A DNA stretch of 64,000 nucleotides from DASZQL01 sp964391865 (GCA_964391865.1 CAYMNQ010000003.1:62001-126000), one strand, 5' to 3'; numbered from the stretch's first letter, positions 16,474-25,800 are shown. The notes: generated by a model not told the origin, from the letters alone. Program-made: numbers and translations.

Positions 16474-16514
16474 GCGGCGCCGGGAACCACTCACCCGGCG
16501 CCGCTCCGGTTTTT
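16474..16514 (+). terminator. Intrinsic terminator
   Basis: Perfect 11-bp stem GCGGCGCCGGG / CCCGGCGCCGC (16474-16484, 16494-16504), nine-base loop, then TCCGG and TTTTT at 16510-16514. It lies 150 bp downstream of the 15589-16326 gene. Confidence 0.65.
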
Positions 16515-16555
16515 GTGGTCGATGGGTTTCAGCGACCGCGCACGTCAAGAGAAGG

Positions 16556-16630
16556 GTGCCATGGCCGAGCCGCTGCTCGGCCATGAGTTGCGGATGAAGT
16601 CGTGGCCGAGCAGAGCCTCGGCCACGGCAC
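16556..16630. repeat. A-family two-hairpin quasi-palindrome (75 bp)
   Basis: Ends GTGCC (16556-16560) and GGCAC (16626-16630); the pairing extends to GGGTGCC / GGCACCC. Left hairpin CATGGCCGAGC / GCTCGGCCATG (loop CGCT); right hairpin GTGGCCGAG / CTCGGCCAC (loop CAGAGC). Both hairpins share the stem word GGCCGAG. The rest of 16327-16662 holds only the terminator above. Confidence 0.85.
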
Positions 16631-16662
16631 CCTGGAATCGGTTTGCTGCAATGAAGCCGCGC

Positions 16663-17796
16663 TCACGGCGTGCTCGGCACGTCGATGCGGTGCAGGTGGG
16701 TGCCGATCGCGTAGCCGACGTGCCCGGTGGGGGTTTTCAGAATGCGGATTTTGTTGACGGCGTTGCCCATCTCGACGCGAGTCCAGGTTTGCCCGCCGTC
16801 GGTGGTTTGGAAGCCGCCCGGCACGGCGCCGACCCAGCCGATGTTCTCATTGATGAATCCCACGCCGAACTCGCGCACGGCGGCGTCGATCACGAGCGGC
16901 AGTTCGCTCCACGATTTCCCGGCGTCCGTGGTCTTCAGGATGAATCGCTGGCTCGCCGACGGGTCGGGGTTGTAGGACTGAACGGTGACGTAGCCGGTGT
17001 CGCGCGTGGGAAAGCTGATTTTCCAGGTGAGTTCCCACGGGCGTGTGCCCTGATGGGCTTTGGTCCAGGTCGTGCCGCCGTCGGCGGTGGTGAGGATGAG
17101 CGTGTTCGATTGTTCGACATCGGCGCTGGTGGCGGCGGCGATCACGCCGTGCTGCGCGTCAAAGAAGTGAACGTCGAGCACCATGCCGCAGTGGGCGGAG
17201 AGATCGGTGGCGCGCCACGTCTTGCCGTCATCTTCGGACGAGACAAAGACCGCCGGCCCGCCGACGCGCCCGCCGCCGACGATGCGGGTCTTGTGGTCGA
17301 GCGTGCCGGCGTTGATGAAGGGCGTGCGCACGACCTCGAGCGCACACAGCCCGGTGACGGCGTGGCCCTCGATGGTGACTGGGTTCCACGTCGCGCCGCC
17401 GTCGGCGGTGGCGTAAAGGGGCGTGGTGTCGGTGACACCCGGGAAGTAGTTGGTGCCGATGTTGCCCGCGAAGCCGCGCTGCTCATCGAGAAACGCGATG
17501 CAACGGAAGAAGGTGCCCTTCTTCTCGAGCTGCATGGTGAAGTTCGCGCCGCCGTCGACGGTTTTGAAGATGCGACCCGTGCCGTTGACGTACCAGCCGA
17601 TGTCGGGCGAGATGAAATGCACGTCGTCCTGCTTGCCGCGGTAGGGCTCGGTGGTGAGTTTGCGCCACGCGGGGAGCGGCGCGGAGTCCGGTGTTGCGGC
17701 TGCGGGCCGCGTCGGCGCCGCGCTCGGTTCTGTGAACGCGGGGGCGGCGAGCGCGAGCGAACCCATCACAGACCAGCGCGTGAGGCGCATCATCAT
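16663..17796 (-). CDS. Ycf48/HCF136-like BNR-repeat beta-propeller exported protein
   Basis: 377 aa from the first of three consecutive ATGs at 17796, with GAGGAG six bases upstream. A signal peptide is present (MMRLTRWSVMGSLALAAPAF). The protein has BNR/Asp-box blades of the form S/T-x-D-G-G-x-T-W: KTVDGGANFT, ATADGGATWN, SSEDDGKTWRA, TTADGGTTWTK, KTTDAGKSWSE and QTTDGGQTWTR. G-x-x-x-W and I-G-W-Y/V-G motifs alternate with them, as in the Ycf48/HCF136 family. In cyanobacteria that family helps assemble photosystem II; in this non-phototroph it should be a generic periplasmic assembly or binding protein. Single gene. Confidence 0.85.
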   Translation of the reverse strand: MMMRLTRWSVMGSLALAAPAFTEPSAAPTRPAAATPDSAPLPAWRKLTTEPYRGKQDDVHFISPDIGWYVNGTGRIFKTVDGGANFTMQLEKKGTFFRCIAFLDEQRGFAGNIGTNYFPGVTDTTPLYATADGGATWNPVTIEGHAVTGLCALEVVRTPFINAGTLDHKTRIVGGGRVGGPAVFVSSEDDGKTWRATDLSAHCGMVLDVHFFDAQHGVIAAATSADVEQSNTLILTTADGGTTWTKAHQGTRPWELTWKISFPTRDTGYVTVQSYNPDPSASQRFILKTTDAGKSWSELPLVIDAAVREFGVGFINENIGWVGAVPGGFQTTDGGQTWTRVEMGNAVNKIRILKTPTGHVGYAIGTHLHRIDVPSTP

Positions 17797-17861
17797 CGTT
17801 GACTCCTCAGTTTCATCGGCGTTGGCACAGGCGTGTGATACCGGCGGCGGCCGCGATGGGT

Positions 17862-18461
17862 TCAGGCGCGGAACGCGCCTTCCATCACGAACTCTTCGAT
17901 CTTCTTCCGCCCGCTCGGCAGCTCTCGTTCGCGCAGCGGGAGGGGCAGCGACGAGACATCGCCCACGCGTCCGACCGCGATCATGCAGCAGACGGCGTAG
18001 TCTTCGGGGATGTGCAGATCCTCGCGCGCCTTGTCGCGGTCGAAGCCGGCCATCGCGTGGACCACCAGCCCCATGTGCGAGCCCTGCAGCGCGAAGTTCT
18101 GCCACGCGGCACCGGCGTCGAAGACGGATGAGCCGTTGGGCTTCGCGTTATGGCTGAACGAGCGCTTGGCGCAGAGCGTGAGGAGCGCGCCCGCCGTGCC
18201 GCACCACGCGCGGTTGCCCTCGACGAGCAGGTTGAACATGGTGTCCCACGCCGGCGTGCCGTGCATCGCGTAGATGAAGCGCCACGGCTGCTCGTTGTAC
18301 GACGACGGGGCCCAGCGCGCGGCTTCGAAGAGCCGGTTGAGCTCCTGGATCGTCACCGGCTCGCCCGACATAGCGCGCGGCGACCAGCGTTCGGTGAACA
18401 GGCGGAAGATGTCGTGCTCGGGCTGGCGGTGCTGGGCGGTGCGGATCTGTGAGACTTTCAT
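17862..18461 (-). CDS. Nitroreductase-family FMN oxidoreductase
   Basis: 199 aa. Family motifs: the FMN-binding start FTERWSPRAMSG, then LFEAARWAPSSYNEQPWRFIY (residues about 44-64; R-W-A-P-S-S-x-N-x-Q-P-W is diagnostic), and AAWQNFALQGSHMGLVVHAM. The C-terminal glycine-rich FMN motif reads CCMIAVGRVGDVSSLP. It should catalyse NAD(P)H-dependent two-electron reduction of nitro or quinone compounds; the natural substrate is unknown. ATG 18461. Convergent with no close operon partner. Confidence 0.9.
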   Translation of the reverse strand: MKVSQIRTAQHRQPEHDIFRLFTERWSPRAMSGEPVTIQELNRLFEAARWAPSSYNEQPWRFIYAMHGTPAWDTMFNLLVEGNRAWCGTAGALLTLCAKRSFSHNAKPNGSSVFDAGAAWQNFALQGSHMGLVVHAMAGFDRDKAREDLHIPEDYAVCCMIAVGRVGDVSSLPLPLRERELPSGRKKIEEFVMEGAFRA

Positions 18462-18511
18462 GGCGATCTCCGGTGCGCCCTCTTGGCGGGTTCGCGCGAA
18501 GAGAAGCTACC

Positions 18512-18555
18512 AAAACCGGACTCGCCGCAGAGACGCAAAGGACGCGGAAAGAAAG
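18512..18555. repeat. D-family fragment
   Basis: CCGCAGAGACGCAAAGGACG and the following GCGGAAAGAAAG are related to the arm CCGCGGAGACGTGGAGAAG at 10489 and, reverse-complemented, to 52245-52290. Confidence 0.5.
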
Positions 18556-18639
18556 CTTGCTCGTTCAACACACGACAATCGCGCGACTCAATTGTGAACA
18601 ATGCCTCCGAGAGTCTGGGATCGGTTCTACACTCCCGCC

Positions 18640-20646
18640 ATGAGAATTCGGAACGTGTTCCGGTGGATGGTGGTCATCGTCGGCGTGCGTGCCGGCGCGT
18701 TGACGGGCGGTGTATCAGCGTCGCAGCCGACCGCGCCGAACGATTCGCCCGCGAAGCGGGAAGAGTCGATCGACGTGGCGAAGCTGCACCCGGCGGTGCG
18801 GCTGGGGCTGCGCGTCGAGATCGTTCGGCGGCGGGTGCCGGTCGTGCCCACGCTGGTGATCGTCGAGTCCGTGCCGGACTATGTCGAGCAGCTTTCGATG
18901 TGGCGGCTCGACCGGCGCTGGCCCGTTCTGATCGATGACGGCTCGCCCGCGGCAGCGGAGAACATTGCGCGCTTCGCGCGCGGGTTCGCGCCGAAGTCGA
19001 TCGTGCGCTGGAAGAAATCGGGTGCCGAAGAATGGCCCGCGGATATCGTTGAGCGCGGGAAGCTCATCGAACTGGCGGCGTCGTCGGCGTGGGGCGCGTC
19101 GTCGCGCGTCGGGCTGCGCCAGGCGTGGGAGCAGTTGCAGTTCGCGCCGCCCGGCGTGGTGGTCGCGTCGCCCGGTGATCCGGCGTGGACGGCGGGGGCG
19201 GCGCTCGCCGCCGCGCACGGGCAGGAGATCATCTGGGCGTCGGGCGGCAATGAATCACCCAGCGGAGTGATGGGCGACGACGCGCTGGCGACGCTGCTGG
19301 CGAACATCGAGCGCGAGCTGGGCCTGATGCCGCACCAATGGCGAGGCGCGGGCGACGCGATCGAAGCGGTGACGCTGTGCTTGAACGTGCCGGCGCGGAT
19401 CAACTCGCCCGACAAGGAGCTGGCGCTGACAGACCGCGTGGGGCGCGCTGCCGATGGCTCGCGCTGGGCGTGGTGCGGAATGATCTTCGGCGATGAGCAG
19501 TCCGCCGCGTACCGCGCGATGTGCTCGATTTTCCTGCAATCGCGCGACGTGTGGCTGTTCGACGGCTACGCGCCGGACTTCGCGCCGCCGTACCGCATCG
19601 CGCCGGCGGTGGAACTGCTGACGAAGGCGGGGTTCGAGGTGTCGGCGAATGTCGCCGGGCGCTCCGGGGCGCGCGACTGGCGCGAGCGGCTGAGGCGCGG
19701 CGTGCGCGCGGGGCTGATCCATGTGAACTCCGCGGGCATGCCCGAATCGTTCCTGCTGAACCCCGGCTACGCGAACTACGCCGATGTGCCGATGCTGCGC
19801 GTGCCGAGCGTGGTGCATTTCATTCACTCGTTCTCGGCTCAGCGCGCGGCGGACGCGGAGACGATCGCCGGGCGGTTCCTGATGAACGGCGCGTACGCGT
19901 ATCTAGGTTCAGTGCACGAGCCGTTCCTCGGCGCGTTCGAATTCCCCGAGCGGTTCACGGCGCGGATGCTCGCGCCGATGCCCTTCGGCGCCGCGCCGCG
20001 GCATGACAATTTCAAGCTGTGGAAGCTCAATGTCTTCGGTGACCCGCTGCTGACGCTCGGCCCGCCGGCGCCGCGGGCGGATGGCGCGCTGGATTTAGAG
20101 CGCGATGTGCCGCTGGAGGATGAGCTGCGCGACGCGTTGAAGGGCAAGGAATTCCAGCGTGCCGCGCGGGCGCTGGTGATGCTGGGGCGCGATGAAGACG
20201 CGGTGCGGCTCGGGCGCGCGGTGATGAAGGATGACGCGGCGGCGATGACGCCCGGCGTGGCGCTCGCGCTGCTGCCCGCGGCGTTCCGCGAGGCGGATTC
20301 GGGGGCATGCCTTGATCTGTTCGAGGCGCTCCGCGCGGGCTTTGACGGCTCGGGCCGCCCGCTCGAGCCCGCAAAGCTGTCGCCCACGGACTACATGCTG
20401 AGCGTCGATCTGCTGTGGCAGCTCGCGCGCCAAACGCTCGACGATACGCGCGACGAACGGCTGGTGAACCTGCTGATGCGTCATTGCCGACCGAAGCTGC
20501 TGGCGGAGGACGGCGGGGACGTGGCGCCGGCGATTGTGCGCGTGTACGGCGTGGAGGCGGCCCGCGCGTTTCTCGCGGGGCTGGCCGAGCAGTCGCGCGA
20601 CGAGTTCCAGAAGGGCGAAATCCGCAAGGTGAGCGCGCAGTACTGA
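18640..20646 (+). CDS. Large secreted hypothetical protein (possible gingipain-like/caspase-fold)
   Basis: 668 aa from ATG 18640 (MRIRNVFRWMVVIVGVRAG), which begins a signal sequence; the open frame upstream has none. The N-terminal third has Rossmann-like strand patterns (VPTLVIVESVPDYVEQLSMW; WPVLIDDGSPAAAENIARF). The middle reads GLIHVNSAGMPESF...PSVVHFIHSFSAQRA...RFLMNGAYAYLGSVHEPFL, ending in NVFGDPLLTLGPP. The pattern 'open display of site, M-x-x-G-A-Y/x-Y-x-G-S-V-x-E, then L-x-G-D-P-x-L' resembles the end of gingipain-type (C25) or related domains, but I cannot place a Cys/His pair with confidence. The last 150 residues are helical. Function unknown. Confidence 0.7.
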   Translation: MRIRNVFRWMVVIVGVRAGALTGGVSASQPTAPNDSPAKREESIDVAKLHPAVRLGLRVEIVRRRVPVVPTLVIVESVPDYVEQLSMWRLDRRWPVLIDDGSPAAAENIARFARGFAPKSIVRWKKSGAEEWPADIVERGKLIELAASSAWGASSRVGLRQAWEQLQFAPPGVVVASPGDPAWTAGAALAAAHGQEIIWASGGNESPSGVMGDDALATLLANIERELGLMPHQWRGAGDAIEAVTLCLNVPARINSPDKELALTDRVGRAADGSRWAWCGMIFGDEQSAAYRAMCSIFLQSRDVWLFDGYAPDFAPPYRIAPAVELLTKAGFEVSANVAGRSGARDWRERLRRGVRAGLIHVNSAGMPESFLLNPGYANYADVPMLRVPSVVHFIHSFSAQRAADAETIAGRFLMNGAYAYLGSVHEPFLGAFEFPERFTARMLAPMPFGAAPRHDNFKLWKLNVFGDPLLTLGPPAPRADGALDLERDVPLEDELRDALKGKEFQRAARALVMLGRDEDAVRLGRAVMKDDAAAMTPGVALALLPAAFREADSGACLDLFEALRAGFDGSGRPLEPAKLSPTDYMLSVDLLWQLARQTLDDTRDERLVNLLMRHCRPKLLAEDGGDVAPAIVRVYGVEAARAFLAGLAEQSRDEFQKGEIRKVSAQY

Positions 20647-20680
20647 GCGGCGCGCCCGCCGGCGCGAATACACTCGGAGC

Positions 20681-22408
20681 GTGCCGCGATTTTCCCGACT
20701 GCGATCGTCGGTTCTTGAGGACTTCGCCGAGCAGCAGCGCTTTGCGCCGGCCCGCGCGCTGCGCCGGCAGGTCGAGCGCGCGGAGGCGCTGATCGGCGAG
20801 ATCGAGGCGACCGGCGCGTACCCGGAAGACTGGGTGATCTTCAAGCTCACCGGCTATCGCCCGGATATCGAGGAGCCCGCGTCGCTGGTGGGCGAGGCGC
20901 TGCTGGCGGACCTGCCGGCGCTGGTCGAGCGGTTGTCGGACGGGGCGCGGTTCAGCGCCGCGGAGCTGAGCGAGGAATCGCTCTCGCCCGCGGAAGTGTG
21001 CCGGAGGTGGCGCATCAGCCGGCGGACGCTCGAGCGGTACCGGCGCTTCGGCTTGGCCGCCCGGCGGGCGCGATCGGCGCGCGGCAAGCCGATCATCCGA
21101 TTCATGCGGGGGCAGATCGAAGCGTTCGAGCGGCGCGAAGCGGCGCGGCTCTCGCGCGGCGAGCCGAGCGGTGTGCGCCGGCGCGTGCGGCGCGTCGGGA
21201 CTGACGAACGCGCGGCGCTGCACGAATCCGCGACGCGCCTGGCGAAGGAGGATGGCGCGTCGCTGTCCCGAGCGTCGGCGGCGCTGGCGCGCGAGCGCGG
21301 GCGGTCGCTCAGCACCGTGCGGCGCGCGGTGCTGAAGCAGGATCGTCAGTCGGCGAAGGAGGCGCGTGCATTCCCCGAGCGCGCAGGCGTCGGCGACGCG
21401 GAGCGCCGCGCGATCTTCGTGGCGCACCGGCGGGGTGAGGAGCCGGGGGCGCTGGCGGCGCGCTTCGGGCGCTCGCGCGCCAGCATCCACCGCATCGTGA
21501 ACGAAGCGCGGGCTGCGGCGCTGCGGGCGCTCGATCTCACCGGGCCGCGCCCGGAGTTGGCGACCGAGAACGCCGTCGCGCGCCGGGACGATGCGGGCGG
21601 CGCGAGCGGGCCTGCGTTTGATCCTCGGTTTTTCGCGCTCGGCGCTCGGCAGGGGCTGGGCGCGCCGGTGCCGCTGTCGCCCGGGGCGTTCGCGGCGGAT
21701 GCGCGGGCCGCCGCCGCGCCGGCGGCGCGCGAGGAGCAGGGGCGTGCGGCCGCGTACCACGCGATTCTGGCGGAGTGCGAGCGGCGGACCCGCGCGCTGG
21801 CGAGGTTCAACCCGCCCGCCGCCGAGCTTGACGAGATCGAGACGCTGCTGCGCTGGGCGGCGATGGTCAAAGTCGAACTCGCGCGCTCGCAGAGCGGGCT
21901 GGTGCTGCGCACGATTGAGGAGCGCACGGGCGGGGTGTTTGAGGAACTGCCGCCCGAGCGCCGGCGCGAGCTGCACGCGCGCGCGTTCGAGGCGGTGGCC
22001 CGCGCGATCGATGGCTTTGACCCTTTCCCGCGCGCCGGCAAGCGCCCGGGCCGACTGGCCGCGCCGGTGACGGTGGAGCTGGCCCGCGCGCTGGCGCCGC
22101 TGGACGAGCGCGTTGGCGAGGAGCAACCGACGCGCGCCCGCGCGACGGCGATGAAGCGCGATGCGGAGTCGAGTGCTGAGCTGCGCGACTGGACGCGATC
22201 GATCACGCCGTGGGGTGCGGCGATCGACCCACCGGCCGGCGCGCGCGAGCGGAGCGAGTCGCTCCCCGAGCCGGCGCGGGGGATCGTGCAGCGGCATTTC
22301 GGGTGGCTGGGCGAGCCGCCGATGACGATCGAGGAACTTACAAATACATTCAAGATTTCGAGAATACGAATATGTCGTTTGATTCGCGCTGTCAACCATG
22401 ATAGATAA
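20681..22408 (+). CDS. Multi-HTH DNA-binding protein with sigma-70 region-4-like C-terminus
   Basis: 575 aa from GTG 20681. Features in order: a conserved-looking N-terminus (YPEDWVIFKLTGYRPD, 47-62); an HTH at 102-122 (SPAEVCRRWRISRRTLERYR, MerR/excisionase-like); a second helical pair near 190-220; a third HTH at 255-275 (GALAARFGRSRASIHRIVNE); a helix with ECERRTRALARFN near 362-376 resembling sigma region 2.1; and a C-terminal block (about 540-573) with RGIVQRHFGWLGEPPMTIEE followed by a recognition helix, much like region 4 of sigma-70. The strong core-binding region 2.2 and the -10-binding aromatic residues are not evident. It is probably a divergent sigma factor or a transcription regulator. 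The last 70 bases are AT-rich. Confidence 0.7.
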   Translation: MPRFSRLRSSVLEDFAEQQRFAPARALRRQVERAEALIGEIEATGAYPEDWVIFKLTGYRPDIEEPASLVGEALLADLPALVERLSDGARFSAAELSEESLSPAEVCRRWRISRRTLERYRRFGLAARRARSARGKPIIRFMRGQIEAFERREAARLSRGEPSGVRRRVRRVGTDERAALHESATRLAKEDGASLSRASAALARERGRSLSTVRRAVLKQDRQSAKEARAFPERAGVGDAERRAIFVAHRRGEEPGALAARFGRSRASIHRIVNEARAAALRALDLTGPRPELATENAVARRDDAGGASGPAFDPRFFALGARQGLGAPVPLSPGAFAADARAAAAPAAREEQGRAAAYHAILAECERRTRALARFNPPAAELDEIETLLRWAAMVKVELARSQSGLVLRTIEERTGGVFEELPPERRRELHARAFEAVARAIDGFDPFPRAGKRPGRLAAPVTVELARALAPLDERVGEEQPTRARATAMKRDAESSAELRDWTRSITPWGAAIDPPAGARERSESLPEPARGIVQRHFGWLGEPPMTIEELTNTFKISRIRICRLIRAVNHDR

Positions 22409-22452
22409 GAACTGTGCTTGATTCGCAGCGGGCTTGAGACGGAGGGTTCATC

Positions 22453-24123
22453 ATGGCGCAACGGTGGTCAACGTTGATTATGGCGGCGTGCGCGGTCGAG
22501 TTGATCGCGTCGATCGGTTTGGCGCAGTGTTTGGAGTGGAGGGCACTTCCAGAAGAAGTTTCGGGAGGTGCGGATGTGCCGATGACCGCGTGGGATCCGG
22601 ATGGAACCGGGCCAATGCCCGAGTGTTTGGTTACTCGTGGCAATCTGAGTCTTGTCGGCTGTTGGGATGGAACAACGTGGCAGGAACTGGGTAGTGCAGT
22701 GAGCACAGGAAGCGTATTGGCCCTCACCACTTGGGACCCAGATGGAGACGGCCCTCTGGGACCAGTTGTCGTTGCCGGCGGAGCTTTCACTGTAATTGGC
22801 GGGAGTGTCGCTAGTCGCGTCGCCATGTGGAATGGCAGCACCTGGAACGCGATTGGGGGCGGGTTGAGTGGAACGGTTGAAGTGCTGACAACTTGGGATC
22901 CGGACGGCAGCGGTCCATTGAACCCGAGGTTGATCGCCGCTGGCAATCTCTCCTTCGGAGGTGTCAAAGAGAATCGAGTGGTCCAGTGGGACGGATCTAG
23001 CTGGCAACCCATCGGCTCATGGCAGGGCTCTCCTTCAGCCATGATCTCGTGGGATCCGGATGGCAGCGGTCCCGCGCAGCCCCAGCTCGTTGTTGCCGGA
23101 AGGTTGTTGATGATCGGCGGGGGAGCAGTCAACGGGATCGCGCGTTGGGATGGCAATTCTTGGCACCCATTCGGGTCTGATGTTGATCGCGGTATCCAAG
23201 CCATCACTCTGTGGGATCGTGATGGGAGCGGTCCACAAGCGCCGTTGCTTGTCATCGGCGGGGGGATTCAGGGTTTGGTGCCCCGGTTTGTTTGGACATG
23301 GGAATTGACGCACTGGGCGACTGTTGGGATGAGTTTCAATCAAGACGTTCTCGCGCTTGGAACTTACGACATCGATGGGAATGGTCCACAGGCTCCAACG
23401 CTGGTTGCGAGTGGTCCGTTCAGTGCGGCGGGTGGTGTTCCTGTGCATGCAATTGCCCAGTGGAACGGACAAGCGTGGTCATCGATGGGTGAGGGGTTTA
23501 GAACCGCCGGCAGCCCGACCGGTAGAGTCAACGCTCTGGTGACAGTCGCGCTCGATGCATCAGCACCGAATCGGCGCGAACTCATCGCAGGCGGGTCATT
23601 CTGTTGTTCCGGATCTCTGCAACTCAACAGCATTGCGCGCTGGAGCACCCGACCTCCAACAGTTACAACAAGTCCCGCCGCGCAGACGGTCTGCACATCT
23701 CAGGTTTCAGCGACGCTCACGGTGGCCGCCAGTAAAGTCGGGCCCGAGCCGGCCACGTTTGCCTGGTACCGCAATGGTCAGTTTCTGACCGACGGCGCAA
23801 CCTCGACCGGCTCGTTCATTTCCGGAGCGACCACAGCTTCATTGACCATCTCCAATCCCGGACTGACGGATGAAGGGTCCTATTCATGCTCGGTTGGTGG
23901 CGCGTGCGGCGTGTCAGACAGTGCCGAAGCGTTCATTGACATTCGCCCGAACGGCGACATTGTCGGTGACGGATCTGTTGGCTTGGACGACGTGGCGTTC
24001 GTCATCTCGTTCTGGAATCAACCGGTGCCGGCAGGCAGTGGGGCGGATGTCGACGGCGACGGCTTTGTGGGCCTGTCCGACCTCGCTGTGCTTATCACCA
24101 ACTGGGCGACAACCTGTCCATAG
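22453..24123 (+). CDS. Secreted repeat protein (WDPDG-type propeller) with Ig-like and dockerin-like domains
   Basis: 556 aa. GGAGG lies seven bases before ATG 22453. A signal peptide (MAQRWSTLIMAACAVELIAS) is followed by seven-odd tandem repeats of about 48 residues with the pattern T/A-W-D-P-D-G-x-G-P...V-V-A-G-x-F-x-x-x-G-G...W-N-G-x-x-W, as in TTWDPDGDGPLGPVVVAGG. These look like kelch-type propeller blades. Then comes an immunoglobulin-like domain (TVTTSPAAQTVCTSQVSATL...DEGSYSCSVGG, about residues 415-490) and two EF-hand-like blocks (VGLDDVAFVISFW; VGLSDLAVLITNW) ending ATTCP. The gene is clearly lower in GC than its neighbours. Likely an extracellular protein. Confidence 0.85.
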   Translation: MAQRWSTLIMAACAVELIASIGLAQCLEWRALPEEVSGGADVPMTAWDPDGTGPMPECLVTRGNLSLVGCWDGTTWQELGSAVSTGSVLALTTWDPDGDGPLGPVVVAGGAFTVIGGSVASRVAMWNGSTWNAIGGGLSGTVEVLTTWDPDGSGPLNPRLIAAGNLSFGGVKENRVVQWDGSSWQPIGSWQGSPSAMISWDPDGSGPAQPQLVVAGRLLMIGGGAVNGIARWDGNSWHPFGSDVDRGIQAITLWDRDGSGPQAPLLVIGGGIQGLVPRFVWTWELTHWATVGMSFNQDVLALGTYDIDGNGPQAPTLVASGPFSAAGGVPVHAIAQWNGQAWSSMGEGFRTAGSPTGRVNALVTVALDASAPNRRELIAGGSFCCSGSLQLNSIARWSTRPPTVTTSPAAQTVCTSQVSATLTVAASKVGPEPATFAWYRNGQFLTDGATSTGSFISGATTASLTISNPGLTDEGSYSCSVGGACGVSDSAEAFIDIRPNGDIVGDGSVGLDDVAFVISFWNQPVPAGSGADVDGDGFVGLSDLAVLITNWATTCP

Positions 24124-24209
24124 CGGCCATTGATTGGCAGAATCGGATTTGGTTTGGGTGATCGCAGCTAGGCACCTGGATGCAGTGCTTGAAGAGTCCC
24201 TTTACGCGC

Positions 24210-24236
24210 TTGACACCCCCGCGTTTTCGCTATCAT
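24210..24236 (+). promoter_or_regulatory. Possible promoter of the glutamate dehydrogenase gene
   Basis: TTGACA (24210-24215) and TATCAT (24231-24236) separated by 15 bases, shorter than the ideal 17, about 135 bp upstream of the start codon. Confidence 0.4.
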
Positions 24237-24371
24237 GGCCCCCCCCTTGCACTGGATATCTCGGGCGGTGGGCCCGGCATCCAAGGCACCGATCGTTGTC
24301 CGGCGCTCCGCGAGCCACGTCGTCCGTGATCTCGCGCTGTCGGCCCCAATTGAGCAAGCGCGAGTTCCATC

Positions 24372-25700
24372 ATGATGGCTAAAGCGTCGATCGTCGCACC
24401 GTCCCGTCAATTCCTCGGCAGCCGCGTGTACGACGAGCTCGGCATGGAGCGCGATCCGAACAACTTGTATCTCCAGATTATCGACGCGGTGCTGCACGCC
24501 GCCGAGGTGCTCGAGCTGCCGCACCACATCCAACTCATCCTCGCGCAGCCGAAGAACGAGATCATGGTGCACTTCCCCGTCCAGATGGACGACGGGAGCT
24601 ACAAGCTGTTCAAGGGGTACCGCGTTCAGCACAACAACGCCCTCGGGCCCTACAAGGGCGGTCTCCGCTTCCACCCGGACGTTCATCTGGACGACGTGAA
24701 GTCGCTCTCGGCGCTGATGACGATGAAGTGCTCGCTGGCGCGTCTGCCCTACGGCGGCGGCAAGGGCGGCATCAAGTGCAACCCGCGCGAACTCAGCCGC
24801 AACGAACTGATGCGCGTCACCCGGCGCTTTGTGTCGGCGATCGCCAACTACATCGGGCCGGATGTCGACATCCCCGCCCCGGACGTCGGCACCGGTGCGC
24901 AGACGATGGCGTGGTTCGCCGATACGTACTCGCAGATCCGCCAGATTCCGGACGCGATGGCCGTCGTCACCGGCAAGCCGGTCGAGATGGGCGGCTCCGT
25001 CGGGCGCGAGAAGGCGACCGGGCAGGGCGTCATCGACGTGCTCACCGAGCTGATGCCCGAGAAGGGCCTCGACATGGCGAAGAGCACCTGTGCGGTGCTG
25101 GGCTACGGCAACGTCGGCTCGTGGAGCGCGAAGCTCTGGGCCGAGCGCGGCGGCAAGGTTCTCTCCGCGATGGACCACACCGGCGGCGTGCGCAACGACA
25201 AGGGGCTCGACACCGTCGCCCTCGACGAGCACGTGAAGGCGACCGGCGGCGTGAAGGGCTTCAAGGGCGGCGAGGTCGTCAACGAGACTGACTTCTACGC
25301 CACCAAGTGCGACGTCTTCATCCCCGCCGCCATGGAGCAGATGATCACGCCCGAGAAGGCGAAGCTAATGGACTGCAAGATGGTCGCCGAGGCGGCGAAC
25401 GCCCCGACCACCCCGGCGGGCGAGCGCCTCCTGCTCGACCGCGGCATCGAAATCCTCCCGGCGATCCTCTGCTCCGCCGGCGGCGTGACCGTCAGCTACT
25501 TCGAGTGGGTGCAGAACCGCACCAACCAGTACTGGGACCTCGAGAAGGTCGACGAAGAACTCAACCGGCACATGGTCCTCGCGGCCCGGCGCGTGGTGCT
25601 GGCGCGCCAGCGCTTCAAGGTCGACATGCGCACCGCCGCGTACATCGCCGCCCTCGAACAGATCGGCAAGGTCTACGAGCTGCGCGGCATCTTCCCGTGA
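24372..25700 (+). CDS. gdhA: Glutamate dehydrogenase
   Basis: 442 aa. Catalyses reversible oxidative deamination of glutamate to 2-oxoglutarate and ammonia. The substrate and catalytic motif LPYGGGKGGI (126-134, catalytic Lys131) is intact, as are the earlier GPYKGGLRFHPDV (92-104) and the conserved APDVGTG (169-175). The NAD(P)-binding motif GYGNVGS is at 244-250. The compact size (about 440 aa) fits the hexameric class; the length and sequence style are like Thermotoga/archaeal/Bacillus-type enzymes rather than the E. coli NADP enzyme. Cofactor cannot be assigned confidently. It has a probable upstream promoter and a strong terminator. Confidence 0.95.
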   Translation: MMAKASIVAPSRQFLGSRVYDELGMERDPNNLYLQIIDAVLHAAEVLELPHHIQLILAQPKNEIMVHFPVQMDDGSYKLFKGYRVQHNNALGPYKGGLRFHPDVHLDDVKSLSALMTMKCSLARLPYGGGKGGIKCNPRELSRNELMRVTRRFVSAIANYIGPDVDIPAPDVGTGAQTMAWFADTYSQIRQIPDAMAVVTGKPVEMGGSVGREKATGQGVIDVLTELMPEKGLDMAKSTCAVLGYGNVGSWSAKLWAERGGKVLSAMDHTGGVRNDKGLDTVALDEHVKATGGVKGFKGGEVVNETDFYATKCDVFIPAAMEQMITPEKAKLMDCKMVAEAANAPTTPAGERLLLDRGIEILPAILCSAGGVTVSYFEWVQNRTNQYWDLEKVDEELNRHMVLAARRVVLARQRFKVDMRTAAYIAALEQIGKVYELRGIFP

Positions 25701-25800
25701 TCGTCACCGATCCTTCCTTCTGAAACGACTGAGACGGGCGTCTTGCCCGTCACTCCCCAACCTCTCCTCCGTCCAAAATCAGATCACACGAGAATTCAAG

